NCBI GenBank assembly: GCA_022410635.1
Contig: JAJVDF010000001.1
Location: forward strand, 15,327,797-15,391,796
DNA length: 64,000 nt
Direction: 5' to 3'
Source of the DNA: Tretioscincus oriximinensis
Lineage: Eukaryota > Chordata > Lepidosauria > Squamata > Gymnophthalmidae
Positions within the stretch are counted from its first letter, which is position 1, and every line of letters begins with the position of its first letter. The translations under genes and the position numbers were made by a program. Shown here in pieces: positions 37,130 through 51,100 of this stretch. The notes beneath the pieces are model-generated. The model was not told the DNA's origin. It searched no databases and was given only the letters and a program-made list of their open reading frames with translations.

Positions 37130-37640
37130 TATTCTCCCCCCCAGGTTAAGAATCAATGAGACAGATCTTTTTCAAAAAATTAGTCTTTCAAAAAATGATT
37201 TTATGCAGTATAATGCTCCATTGCATGCATTAAAGCACTCATTGCATGGTTTAAAGTCTTAAAGATTAAATAACAATGATGGGCTCCTTCCTCACCTGAT
37301 CTAAACCCTATTAAAAACATGTGGGCTCTTCTTAAACTGATTTCCAGTGAAGGAAAACAGTACACCTCTCTGTACAGTGTCTGTGAAGCTGTGCTTGCTG
37401 CTGCACAAAAAGTTTGTTAAGAAACTCAGACTCCATGGATGATAGCTTATGACTGTTATTGAAAAGAAGGGTGGCTTTATTGGTGACATTTCAGGTGGGG
37501 GCATGTCAGCAATGTTTCTTTCTAAATTTTGAGTTATTATTTTCACTTTAATAGATGAATAAACAAATGAGATAGTGTGCAACAAAATGAAATGTTTTCT
37601 AAGTTAGTTGTCCAATAATTCACATACTGTAGCTACACCA
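37130..37640 (+). mobile_element. Tc1/mariner-superfamily transposase remnant
   Basis: About 37290-37490 reads on the plus strand as a decayed C-terminal transposase: SPDLNPI-like, NMWALLK, then a Ser-rich stretch, AVLAAAQKV and KEGWLY. SPDLNPIEN is the third catalytic acid region of Tc1-type DDE transposases. Stops and frameshifts are present. It lies between NCAPH2 exon 1 and the LMF2-side CpG island. Confidence 0.55.
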
Positions 37641-38015
37641 CCTCATTTTGCTTTCTTATAGACACNGTGCCAGATGTAAACAATAACAAGTTATCAGCTT
37701 CCTGTACCTTTATTTCCTAGCAGGATTCCCGANCCATATTTTATAGTTCTAAAAATGTTTTGCCTGCTTTTCTATATTGTTTTTTCACAATGACAAGTGC
37801 CTATTAAAAAATGTGGATGACCAGCAGCTACCTGAATCTGGCAGAAGCAGCAGCTGCCCAACATTTTATGAAAAAAAGGCTGGCATGCTCTTGGTAGGAT
37901 CTGCTAGGAAGTGTAGTTCAAGCAGTGGGCAGCCTCTTCTGCCTAGCCTGCATGGGTGAGACGAGCTGCCCTGCAGACCACAACGTTCCTTGAACTGTTG
38001 GGCAGAAAAGGGAGG

Positions 38016-38300
38016 GTCATCGGCCTTTGAAATTCACTTCCAGAAGAGGTGGCAGTAGCTAGCAGCTTAGATAGCTTTAAGAGAGGATCAGACAAGGGTA
38101 TAAACAGCTACTAGGATGGATGTCTTGCCTCTGAGATGGAGCAACATGTAGTATTCTTGAAATACCAAGAACAGGTGAAGATTTCGCCTTCTTCTGTTCC
38201 AAACTGCCCAGGTGCAATTGATGGGCCACTTTGTGAGACAGAATACTGGACTGGATGGGCTCCAGCCATATTCAGCAGGACTCCTCTTATGTTCTTAGGT
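38016..38300 (+). repeat. CR1-lineage LINE 3' end
   Basis: GGGTCATCGGCCTTTGAAAT, AGCAGCTTAGATAGCTTTAA, ACTGCCCAGGTGCAATTGAT and the terminal TCTTATGTTCTTAGG. Confidence 0.8.
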
Positions 38301-38559
38301 ACAGCTCCCAGCGTGCACCGCAGCAAGCCCTGGGAGGGAAGGAGCCTTTTTAGCCAATCTGTGCCCAGTCCCGCCCACAGGAAACATTTTTGCTGCTACA
38401 GGAAGTTGGTCGAGAGATCCTCTATATATTCAAGTTTGAGGCTTGGATAGAATGGATTGGATAGAATGGCCGACAGCACTCACTGTAGTTGTTCCATAAT
38501 AAAATTAATCCTTTTGGCCCGTTTTGCCCAAGGAAAAATATGGATAGGCACGGCTGAAC

Positions 38560-39139
38560 AAAAACATTGGCAAGTAAACGCACCCCGCGACCTCTTCCTC
38601 CCGATCCTCTTTTCCGCGAGGCAGCTTCTACACAGACACAGACCTTAGCTGGAACGTTGTTATGGGAACGGGGACATCTCCAGACTTTTCCGGCTGGCTC
38701 GTCTCATTTTTTCATACGGCGCCCGCCCGCCGCAGCCGTCAACCAATTTCGTTTTTCCCGCGCTGCTCGCTCGCCGAGGCATGATGACGCCATCAGAGCG
38801 CGCCCAGCGGAGTCAGCGGACGAGGACGTCGTCGCCAGGCGTCTCTGCGCGTCCTGCTTTTCAGTGTAACCACGCCACGACGGCGGCGCACAGCCACCCT
38901 TCCTTTGAGGCGTGGCTTCCCCGGTTGGGCCCCGCCCATCCCATCCCATCGTCTCGCGCGCTTGACGTTCGAGCCCTCATAGTCGGAGCATCCAGCCAAT
39001 CGGCTGAGGCCTTGCCGTTTTAGCCCCGCCCCCAGACGTCGAGAGCGCAAGCGAGAGGAGGACGCGCGGCGGACGGAGTCACCACGCTCGGCGAGAGAGG
39101 GAGCCCGTTCTCGTTGTAGGACGCAGCCGCTGGAGCGCC
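38560..39139. promoter_or_regulatory. Bidirectional CpG-island promoter of NCAPH2 and LMF2
   Basis: Dense CpG sequence between the divergent genes, continuing to about 39850 inside LMF2. Visible elements: CCAAT at 38741-38745 and 38996-39000; an E2F-type TTTTTCCCGCG around 38750-38760; CRE/ATF-like TGACGCC near 38785; and no TATA box. LMF2 starts at the right end. NCAPH2 would initiate leftward, with a noncoding exon (a GTGAGT donor candidate on the minus strand ends an exon at 38484) spliced to the ATG exon near 36705. Confidence 0.75.
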
Positions 39140-42100
39140 ATGGCCTCGGAACCGCCGCGCCTGGCCCGCCAGCTCTTCCTCGTGGGCTTGGCCGCCGTCT
39201 ATGCCGCCGCCTTCGCTTCGCTGTACGCCCAAGTCCCCGGTGAGCTGCCGCGGAGGGGAACCGCACGTCCCCCCGGTCTCCTAAGCCTCGCAGGCGGCCC
39301 CCCGTTACCCCGGAGCCTTTCTGCCGCCCAGCCCTGGCGGGGGAGAGGCTGCGGCTGGGCGCAGTGGCCGTCCTATCCCGCAGCCTGGTTCACAGGGAAA
39401 GTGGACGCGGCGCTCTGCACATGCCCGGGGCTGCATCCACACATCACTTCATTCCACTATAGTTGGAGACTAAAACAGCTGAGCTTCGCTGTGGAACACC
39501 CAGTGGCGGTGGAGCACACGAGGGCGTGGGAAGCAGGCCCGTGTGCTTCCGCGGGGAGGGGCCGGGGGCTGCGGCTGCGTTTGCTGCTGCGGGATGGGTT
39601 CCGTGGATGCCTTCCAGCCCCTCTTGCCTTGTAGGGGAAGCAAATTGCAGGGCGGCTGCGGGCCCCAGGCTTGCTCCCTTTGGGTTTGGTGCCTAGGAAT
39701 TGTGGGCCCACCGGCCATTTCCCAGGGCCCAAGCGGAAGCGGCNGCCGCGGAGGAGCATCCAGGAGGCGCCAGGCTGGAGTCAGCAGGGGCTGGCGCGTG
39801 GCGGCCTCCCCGTTATGCAGAGCAATTCCGGCTTTGCTCAGCTGCAGCTGATATCCGAGTAAGGAGCTCCGTATGGGAATCAGGTGGCCATCCGCGGGTC
39901 CAACCCATTGTTAGGCCCGCGTATTTTAAAGCCAGACGCCCGTTGGTCCCGAGTTGGCTTTTGGGCAGGATTTGTGCTTTTCTGGCAGCGCTTCTGGGAC
40001 TGGCATAGAAGGCCAAGCAATGCTACAAAACCGTTCATCGGGTTTGGGTTCCAACATGTCTTCCAGANTGCAAACGCCCTAGAATTTAGCATCTGGAGAA
40101 GAATGACCAGCAATGACTACTGTGCAGGACTCATTTAAGTGCTTGCCATGTCCATCGCATTGGGTCCTGTGTTGAAATTTCACCTGAAGCCTTTCCCTGA
40201 TCGGGCCGGCCTTGGGTGGTTTTTCAGGCAACCAGGAAGGCTTATGTTTTAAATATCTTGCACATTAATATGCGGGTTTGCACATTGCATCTTTGCTGTT
40301 GTTAGCTATCCGATGGCTTGTTCGTGAGAAATTTCTAAAATGAATAAACAAGAATAAATACAAGGCCTTCCACTCATCTTATCCATAGATAAACAAGGAT
40401 TGCAGGAGGCAGCAAGCATTTCCCCTTGACTGCAATTTAGATCTGCAGCTCCCAGAATGCACCTAGTGGGTTGTTTGCAAGGGGTTTGGGAGTTGTAATC
40501 TGGAAACATTCCTGGGTGCATGGTTTCCTAAGGATGTTTTTTGAGTGCATCCTTCTAGTCTGTTGTAATTATTGCCCTCAACTCATTCAGTGGCCCTTAT
40601 GGCCAACTAGACTTGGTGCCCAAAGTAACCTTTTCCTTCTAGCTTTCCTCCTTCATTTTATTTTGCAGATGTCACACGTGGCAGAAGCATTGCAAAAGGA
40701 ATGTCAGCCGAGTGCATGTTGGGAGATGTGTATGTGTGNGCATACTGTGAGCATTTCCTCTTCTGCTTGGATACTTTGCTGCCACCATTGCTTCTGCTAC
40801 AGGCGCCTCCTTCCCGTCCTTAACTCACCCCTTTTCTGCCAGCCCTTTCCTCCATGCCTGCAACTTCTGTAGGANTTTTTTCTGTCTCCTGCTTTCGCTC
40901 CTTCTTCCTGTTTCCTGCCAGATGCAGTTCCAGGATGCAGGGTCTCTGCCAGATGCTTCGGTCACGCTTCCAAACACAGCGATTAATCTGCTTAGCTCAA
41001 GGCTGTGCCGAGCAGCAAGCAGGACCTCAAAGTGCCTTGTAGGTTGGGCTGAGTAAGATTTTGCTTTCNGCCTCAAGCAGTCCTTCTCCTAGGCCTGGCC
41101 AATCCTTGGAAAATTCCCAGTAATCCTTTCCAGGCCTAAGCATTTCAGATTGCATCTGACACAAACAATCTGTTTACTACTTGGGAGGAAACAATTGTCC
41201 TTATGTCTGCAAACAAAGTGCATAAGGACTTGAGCAAATTATTGTTTCTGTAAAACAAAAAGTTTTTCAAGTGTTGAAACATTTAAAACTGGTGAATGCT
41301 TTAATTGCTGGTGTTCAGTCATGTGTGCATGTCAGGCTTGCATGGCACTATAAAAATCTTTTAGTAGTCCACCAAAATCTAAAGTATCTTTTCACTGTGC
41401 TTCCTTATATATTTGTAAAAAAGGTTTACCAAAGCCTATTTGATGCAGCCCAAATCAAAATATTCATCTGTAGGATCATTCCACTGGGTTGGGCTGAAGT
41501 TAACACAGGATTTAGCAAAACGAGGGTGATGTTAAGAGATCAGAGGCATTTTCTGCACTTATCTGTCCATAACTTGAACCAGTGGTATGGACCAGCCAGG
41601 TCTTTGGGTTTGGACTACAGAAATATTTTCTGTAGTCTGTACAACGGCGCTGATCCAGATAAACTTCTTTTTTAATTGCATGAACTTGAAAGCTGGGGTT
41701 TTTATTCCTGCCCCCAGAACCATTGGAGGCCACATTTTGGGCNGAACAATTTGCAGTGCCATCAAAATGATTTCCATGCTAGTACTGATGATAGAGATGA
41801 GCCTTCTGTGTGGCTCCATGGTCTGGACCCATGGCCTGCTTATTTTAATTGGTCTACCACTAATTCCCATCAAGGTCTATCAAATCCGGATAACAAGAGT
41901 ACAGATCAACACAAATCAAAATACTCAAAAGAGGACTTTGCCGTCCTTAATTCTGGGTTAAGGATAAATGTAAATAGGTCCATAAAGAGTTCTGTTTCCC
42001 GGACCAAATTAGAAGGATATTGCAGGATTTTTGCAAACCACAATAAAATATTCACATAGAATTACAAATAAGAGTGACTTCAGAAAAGAAAGGAAAGTAT

Positions 42101-45100
42101 TTTTTCACCCAGAGGGTCATCGGCCTGTGGAATTTACTTCCTGAAGAGGTAGTGGTAGCTAACAGCTTGGATAGTTTCAAGACAGGACTAGACAGGTTTA
42201 TGGACACTAAGGGTATAAATGGATACTAGGATAGTTGTCTGGATGTCGCCTCCGGGATGGAGCAACAGGCAGGACTCTTGAAATACCATTTGCAGGGAGT
42301 CATGAACAGGAGCATATTTTGCTTTCCTCTGTTCGGACTGCCCAGGTGCATCTGGTGGGCCTCTGTGTGAGACAGAATGCTGGACTTGATGGGCTGTGGC
42401 CTGATCCAGGATGGCTCTTCTTATGTTCTTATGTTCTTAAGAAGCCCTCCTTTAATGGCAGCTCAAGCATTCTGTGTCAGCCCTATTGGAATGCTGCAAG
42501 TCTCAGTCCTGGGTACATTGTTTTGTNAAGGACTTGGATGAACTGGAGAAGATTCAGAGAACAGTCCTAGAAGCAAAGATTGAGAGAACCAGATAGGACA
42601 GGACTAAGCCAGGGTAGGACAGAACTAAGGGAAATGCATTGGCTCTCTTCGGATACTGGAAAAGAACATAGCCTGTATCATGAAGGCAGAGAACAGACTA
42701 AGGTCAAACAGGGCAGTTTCCAGTTGCATATTAAGAAAGACTTGCTTGGTAGCATCCTAGTATAAGAGCCTGGTGCCCTTATGATGTTGATTGTCCTGAG
42801 GAACAAGGGGTAGAATAGCCGCTTGTTCTCAGGTGTCATATCTATTACCGAGTTAAACCAGACTGGGACTGGATGAGATTTTTGCTTTCTTTTGATGGTT
42901 TCCTGGGAAACGTTAAGGGGGAGTAAAGAGGAACAGAGATGTATCTGAGGAGGACAGTTGGTTATCTTAAAACTTGAGTCTGTGCAGCTAACTTGCTTTA
43001 TTGTTCAGTTTATGTGTGCACTATACTGTATGCTCTTAGTAAAGTTTGCTGAGAATGACTAAGTCTGCTTTTACTGTTCTAAGAGTAACCGGGTTGGGTC
43101 ACCAACATCTATCCATGATGGAACCAGGTATCTAGAGTAGTGATGATGTCATGTCTGCTATCCTGGAAATGTTGAAAGGTATCTGTTCTGGCAAGTGTTC
43201 CTTTGTCTTAATTATAAGATGGTGTCATGAGCAAATGATGGCTGAGAAAATTACTTTCCCCTGAACTGCCAACCTTATATATGGGATCTTCTTATACATT
43301 TATCAGGAAATATCCCTCTGTCTTGTGAAAAGGGAGCAGGACATTGCAGAGGAGGACCTGTCTGGGGCAGGAAGGGGAGGTAGTTCCTCTCAAAATGAAA
43401 CTGAACTGGTTAGGAGCTCACTTGTGGCTGATTCCTCCCTCCTTGTCTCCTCTCTCCTCCAGGCCTCTATGGAAGGGATGGCATCTTGCCTGCCCGGAAA
43501 ATGCTTCGCTTCACTGGCAAGAGTTTCTGGGACCAGCTGCGGGATTCACCTACCCTGCTGTGGCTTGGACCACTCCTGGGCCTGGATACAGAGCAGGGCA
43601 TGGAGATGCTCTGCCTGCTGGGGACATTGTTGTCTTTTGGTGCCTTACTGATGGAACCACTGCGGGACAGCCTGATTTTCCTGGTGCTGTGGGCACTTTA
43701 CCTCTCTCTCTATCAGGTATTTTATGTAGCTCTTGTTATGCATGGTATCATTTCAAGGGGAGCCTATGGGCTTCCAGGGTGAACTCTGGATTCAAATCAA
43801 GGAACTCCTGGGTTCTGACATAAAACCCATGGCAGAGCTTTGGACCCCACCCCCCAGGTGCAGTAGGCATTAGATACAGTTGCACCTGGTGAAAAATACT
43901 TCTATATCCTACCTCTATACCAGATTTTATGTGTGTCTGTTTGATCCACAGCCTAAAACTGCCCAATTAGCTTTAAAGGTGGACTCTGGATTCAAACCAA
44001 ATAATTTCTGAGTTCTAGCACAGTCATAACTATTTTTCTGTTAAAAGATCTTGATCCCCAAAGTTGCTGATTTGGGGGATGTGACCTCTGTGGAAGCACA
44101 AGAACCTTCGCTTCTAGCACTGATAGCCTCCAAATTAAATATCTTGAATTCGCTCGGGAAGGTGATTTCTTTCTAGCAAATGCTAGGCTGAATTAAGAAA
44201 ATATGAAAGAGGGCAAGTGTGGCTTTCCTTCCTCTCTTCTCCTTTCAATNCCTACTTCTAAGCTATTGTACCGTCATAACTGGTTGGTCCATCACCTCTT
44301 AACTATGTGCAGGCACTGGAGCCAGATTGTCCAGCCTCNTTGAGCTTGGAACTGGTCTCTTGGATGGGAACTGCTTTTAGCCCAGGGGAAATACAGCTGC
44401 TTTTTCATCCTTGGCTTCTTCCAGTGTGAGAGGTGAGGAATCATAGATCCATTTGGTGATTGATGAACTGAGAAACCATGGATCTGCAAGGAGAGAATGT
44501 GCATGTTAGAAAATTGTAGGGTGAGCTCGAGCCACACTTTAGTATTTACCAGAAGGCTAATGCCTCTGTGTTGCTGGTAGGAAGAAAGGGCTTGGTGCAG
44601 ACAGATTTTCTTGCTATGCTTCATTTGTGCTATTTCTCCCTTTCCTTCCTCTCTTATAGGTTGGTCAAGTGTTCCTGTATTTCCAGTGGTAAGTGGCATA
44701 TTTTGCTTGGCATGACTCCTTGGGCAGTTTGCAGGATGCAGGAACTCTGCAGGCTCTCTTTGTCTTGAAAAGAAATCTGATGGTTAGTGGCAGAGCTCCA
44801 AAGGGTACTTTGGTCTTACCAGTGATGGAGGAAACTGCCCCCTTAGCTCCACCTTAGAGGAACTTTGCTTTGTCTGGATGTGACAGAGATTCAGATGTTG
44901 CACTTNTCTTGGGTAATTTGGGAGCAAGTCCCAGAAAAATTGATCCTGCCACTTTGATGTATTATTTCCTCCCACATAGGGACAGTCTCTTGCTGGAAAC
45001 AGGGTTCCTGGCTGTGCTGGTGGCCCCCTTCCACCTGCTGAAGTGGCGCTCAACAACGTGGCGTGCGCATGATGGCGTTACCTTCTGGCTCGTGCGCTGG

Positions 45101-48100
45101 TTACTCTTCCGCCTGATGTTTGCATCTGGAGTGGTGAAGCTCACGAGTCGCTGCCCCACCTGGTGGGGGTTGACAGGTGAGGAGAGGGGATCTCGGGTTG
45201 AAGGAACTTCATCATACTATTGTAATCTGTTTGATAGTTGATAATGTTGCTTTGGCCTAAAGGAGCAACAAATATTTTGTGGTACTGCATTTGTGGAAAT
45301 GCAGACAGAGCCATATAGCAAGACCATTTAAAATGTTTAGGAATAGGAAAAAATATGATATGTGGCTCTAGAAACTGGAAGTCAGTAAGGAGGAGGAGTC
45401 ATTTTGGAGCTAAATGGTAACCTTGGGAAAAGTCTTGTGGCAGAAATGTAAGGTCTGATAGCCAATTCTCCATTGAGAAGCTGCCATTACAGATTAGTTA
45501 GGAAAAATTTAAGGTGTGATCGCACGAAATAAAGTAGCTTCTCAATCATGCACTGAACATATATTTCTCGACACTGGTTTAAACTTGCCATTTTACCCAT
45601 ACCTTTAATTCTTAGCTCTCTTTGGGTGTCTTGAGTATCTGTCTGCTTTCAGGATTTGCTGCCCAGCACCTTCAGTCACAAGGTCCTTTGGTCTGTCTTG
45701 TAAAAGCTTTTTGGGGAGAAGGGTATTGCATTGTGGGCCTCTCTTGGTATTTTTAGGACAATCTATTTTTCTTCCTTCTTTAAATGGGAATTAGATATTT
45801 CAAGAAACAAGTGGTGTTTGTTTACAGGTGTGCAGTATTCTAAATGCCAGGTATTGATCCCTTAGCTCAGAGTCATCTGCATGCCAACAGAAACAGACTC
45901 AAATTGTAGTCGGAGATAATTTGGGAGTGGGGAGAGAAGGAATTAGCTTGCCAGGCTTGCCAGAATATATTGGGGATAGAGGAGTAGCTATGCCACATTT
46001 TGTTGTTAATTCCAGATGTATCAAAAGTGTTGCTTTTTGTCCTCCCTTTCTTGTCAGCTTTAACCTACCACTATGAGACCCAATGTATCCCCACACCAGC
46101 TGCTTGGTTTGCCCATCAGTTACCTGTCTGGTTCCAGAAATTCAGCGTGGTGGCCACCTACATGATTGAGATTGCCATCCCACCTCTTTTCTTTTTGCCA
46201 GTGCGCCGACTCCGTCTCTTTGCCTTCTACAGCCAGGTAAGCCTAGGCAATTGGCCATGGGGGCTTCGGTGCTTGGATGCCTTTTGTGGTCAGGCCCGAC
46301 GGTATTATGCTGCATGTGTGTATATTACTGTGCATTGACAAATGCATGCTGACAATCGTGCTTGTGTGCAGTGCATGTAATCATCACACATACATTGCAT
46401 CTCAGCGTGTGTTCAGATATTGATGTCACACACGTGTGCTTCATAGCATGGTCTGTGGGGAGCTCTCTAATGCCTTTGGCCATTCAAACAACATGAAAAT
46501 CTCTAACCCCTTTTCTGTTTAACCAAACCTATGTTTTAGTAGTGGAGAGATTACCTGAACCAGTTCAGTGGCTGACTTTGGATTTTGAATTGGTTGAGTT
46601 ATTTTGATTGTGATACCATTCAGTTCCAGCTGAAACATACTTTTCTTCTCATCTGTCCTGTTCTTGGGAAGAATTGGAAAAAAACCCTGCATCCCTAACT
46701 GTATTTATAACAATATGTTTTGTTGATACCAGATTGCACCATCCATATTCCTTTTTTTCCTCTGTACAATATTCCTTCCTGTATTTGCCAGAGAGAGGAT
46801 AAGGTTTAGAGAGCAGAAAACAGGTTGGATCCTACCATTGTTTGCTTCTAGAGTCTTCGCTTCCATTTGATTATTTCAGGATATAGATCCACAACAGGTT
46901 TTCCTATTACTACTACAATGACTTTTCTACTTATGTCTCATCTTAATATTTTTCAGATCCTCTTGCAAGTCTTGATAATCGTTACTGGCAACTACAATTT
47001 CTTTAACCTGCTGACCATTGTGCTGTGTTTCTCACTGCTTGATGATGAACATCTGGGCTTGTGGACGGGTCATAGCCGAAGGAAGGCTGGAGGAAGTAAG
47101 TGACTAGTGCAGACCGCAAGGATTTCTCTGATAAGACTAACGAGGTCTTTTGAATCCTATGCAGTATGCTGAATTTGGTGCTGGAGTGATGAGAAATCAA
47201 CACAAAACTGGTGTTCAAGAATATTGTCAGTTTGATTACCTTAGGAAAGTCAAGGTAACATTTATCTTGAGGAAAGAGGTTGTCCAAAGAATTTTCGCAC
47301 TGGACCTTATTCTGGAATATATCTCAGAATAGGAACCAGGCATCTGCATGCTACTGCAGACTATGGAAAGCCCCATTTGAAAGTGAATAGTTCCAGGGAT
47401 TTCCTGTTTGACATGGATGGCAGCAAACACGAATGGCTCAGTAGCTAAGGAGATGGTCTCTAATCTGGGAGATTGGGTTTCAGTCAGACATGGGGGGGAG
47501 GTGAGCACCTTCTATTAGCCTGTAGCTCTAGCTAACCCAGCTGTTTGGAAACAAGAATTGCAAGAAATTGCAACTGACTGCAACTAGATAAATGGGAATC
47601 GCCACAGCCTGAAGGGGAAGATAAAATGTAAACTTTCGGGCAAAAAAACCCTTGTAAGTCACTCTGAGTCCCTTCTGGTAAGAAAAGGGTGGTATAAAAA
47701 CCTAGTTCTTCTTTTGAGCTCTGGCTTTGCAGCAGAATTGCAAGGGGAGTAGAGCCATCAACATGATTACTCCCACATACCTTCAGTATCATGGTGCAAT
47801 CCATAAAGGAATTTGGCATTCCTTGGAGCTACAGATGATGACGACTTATTTATCTCTACAGAATCCAAGAGGGATCACCTGAGAAGGGGTACATTGTACC
47901 AGTGGGGCAATCCCATTTCTCAAAAGGCCCTAAATGACTTGCCCCCCAAATATCTAAAAGAATATCTTTTTCAATGTAGACAGGGCAATTGGGAGCCTGT
48001 GAAGGGCTCTTTTTCTAGGCCTAATGGTTGTGTCACCTCCCTCAGAGGTTCTAAGTGGTGGTGATGCCTAAGANGGACTTCTCTGTGGTATCTCTCAATA

Positions 48101-51100
48101 CGTGGAATGGCTTCTCCCAGTTTTTTTCAGGGGAAAATCTTCCTTTAGTTAAAGAGAAGAATCTAAATGCACACAATAAAAGTGCTACATGCATCTTGGA
48201 GAAACTGTTCTATGTGCTGGGGAACATTGTGGAACAAGGCTACCACAGAGAAGGCCCTTATAGATGTCCCCACCTTTTGAATTCTTGAAGTTGGTGGCAC
48301 ATGGGCAGTTCTTAAGACACTGAGTTTTATATATATATAAAAATGGTGTGTTTTATGAAGGTTTTATTGTGAATCTGGATGGATATGCAGCTATCTAAAA
48401 ATACAAATAAAGATATAGGAACACCTGAATTTTTGTAAAAAGTTGAGATATAATGTGATAACTTTCCCCCAGTAGCATAGTTCAGTCATGCAGCTAAATT
48501 TCTTGTGTGTTGTTTTGATGAACAGCCTGGCCCTCAAGGATGGTTTCTAACTTGTCTCTTCTGGCTGAATTGGGCGTCTATGGCTTGATAGTGTATGGGA
48601 CTACCCGTTACTTTGGGCTGAAGGTCAACTGGGAGAAGAGGCTTCTTGAATCTCGGACAGGTATGCTGTTGGTGTGCTGAGGAGATGCAAAGTGGGAGGG
48701 ATCCTACTGCTTGACTTTCCCCTGTTCAGTGGTGCAAGAAACGCTTGGTTATGTGGTTTCCAGTGTTGCTTCAGAGGTGTACTGTGAGTGGAACGTGTTG
48801 GAAAATGTGACTGTGGCAATTCTTACTATGTTAGTGGATACTTCTGCGTGGGATACAGGCACAATCAGATCAGTGATTCCAATCTGGCTTCTTGCTATGC
48901 CTACATTGCTCTGCAGACTGCAAAGCTGTCTGCATTGCAGTTTGTTGCCACAAGACGACAAATACAAGGTCGATAAGAAGCATAGAACCATAGTATTGAA
49001 AGGGACCTCCAGAATCATGGAGCCCAACTCTGTTACTCAATGCAGTATACACTAAAACATTTCAGACAGATTGTCTGTCCAATCTCTCCTTGAAGATTTT
49101 CAGCAAAGGAGAGTTCAGCACCTCCAATGACTGCACTTAATGCCAGGAAATTTATTTTTCATGTCTAATTTGTATCTTATTTCCTTACAGTTTCATCCCA
49201 GTGCTACCAGTTCTTCTTTCTTATGCAATAGAAAATAGGACTGATTCCTTTGCACTGTTTCAGCATTTTGATGGCTGTAGACAGTGATTGGACCCCTTTA
49301 GTCTTTTCTGCAGATTAAACATTCCTATAGATCCTCATAGGAGACCATTCGTCATCTTGGTCACCCTCCTTTGAACTTTTTTTAATGCCATGTTGCCAAA
49401 TTGGACAATAGTATCCAAATGGATAAGTCAAAAGAACGAAACCCTATTGATCTGGGATTATTAACTCCCTGTGCCTCAGAGAACCCGATACAAACGGCCC
49501 TGAGATCTTGTGGTACTAGGCAGGATATGAGTGTACATAAAATTATTTTTATGGCACACAGATCCAAGCCAAGTAACATCCAAATGTTTCTGCAGGGAGT
49601 TTTAGCAAGGGTGTCTTGTAGAATCTTAGAGACTAACAGGAAGATAAATTGCCGGTGGGCTGGGTAGAGAGGGGTGGAGTTCAGTTTCTAAGGTGCTATG
49701 ATACACTCTTGTTAGAAATTCTGTATCCAAAACAATGCAGCTAGTTCTGTGAGGGAAAGCAACATAACACAGCTATGAAATGTTTTAGCCTGTAGTCTTG
49801 TCTTGGAATACACTCAAACATAACTACTCTCTTAAACACTTTCTAGCTTTCACATACCATGAATTCATACAGTGGCTGAAGATGGTGACACTTCCTCTGG
49901 TGGCAGTTGGTCTTATCTCTCTGCTTTGGGAGATCCTTCAAGCTGGGTACAGGTAAGCTTCTTCTCAGATGCAGGGAATGTGTAAGGGGGTGGGGGGAGA
50001 AGACATTTTCTTGTGTTTCTCCAATGGGATGCCACCGTGAAACTTCCCTTTGAGCAAGGTCCAGTTTTGCCAGGACCTCCCCCGTGCCTATCCCCAATTT
50101 ATCCCTGTTTGTTCACCCAGGAATAATTTCTTTTCTTTTGGCAGGAGCACCCGCATTCGGGGCTTTTTTTGGAAACTCTGGAGCACTACCCAGTGGGCTA
50201 TCTTTTCCACAGCTGCTGTGGGCATGTTCGCCATGAGCCTGGTGAGTAAATAAAGCAGTTCCTGGAGTAAAGTGAGAGGGCCATGGAGTTCCATCTGGTG
50301 GCTCGAGGAGAATGTGAGCTGGAAAAGAGGGGAAAAGGGAAGATGCCTGCTGTCTGTTTGAAGGGGGATCATGACTAGTTATTTGATCAGCACAATAAAA
50401 TGGGTGCAAATTTTCATCAGTTAAGAAATAGTAGTACAAGGTATTGGTGAAAACTATAGCAGGGAAAGTTTACCCATCTTTGTGAAAAGAAACTGAAGCT
50501 TCATGTGACTCCCCCTTTCTTTGCTCAGGTCCCCTTCACCTACATTGAATTTGAGTCCAATGGACGACTCTGGCCAAGTGTCCACCATCTTTTCAGTGCT
50601 GTTGACCGATACCAGTTGGCCAACTCTTACGGACTCTTCCGACGCATGACAGGAGTTGGTGGCCGACCGGAGGTGGTAGTGGAAGGCAGCTATGACAAGG
50701 AGACGTGGACGGTACTTATTTCTCTTGGGGGAATGAAAGAATTGCTGCTTTCTTGGTATTGTACAGAATCCGATACCCTGATCAAATAAGCCAGTGGGAA
50801 TGCTTATAATATATAGTTGAGTGCTGCACTAGTCCAGCACTGAAGTGACGCCACACAGCATTTTCCAACTGATGTAAAATGTTTGACTAGTGTGTGAGAC
50901 AGAATGCTGGACAAGATCGGTTGTGGCCTTATCTAGCAAAGCTTCTCTTGTATTCTGCTGTGCTCTATCTGCTTGAAAGGCTCAGGGAGCCAGGGGGTAC
51001 CCAGAAAAGTTATATGGGAGAGAATGAAAGCCAGAAAGGCTTTGAGAGCCAGAAAGGGAAAATTTGGAAGGTTATAGGCTGAAAGGAAGCAGAAACAAAA

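Noticed and set aside
42750..43150. Complete LTR retrotransposon
   Set aside because: Only one LTR-like stretch is visible, with no partner, target duplication, primer site or gag/pol frames.
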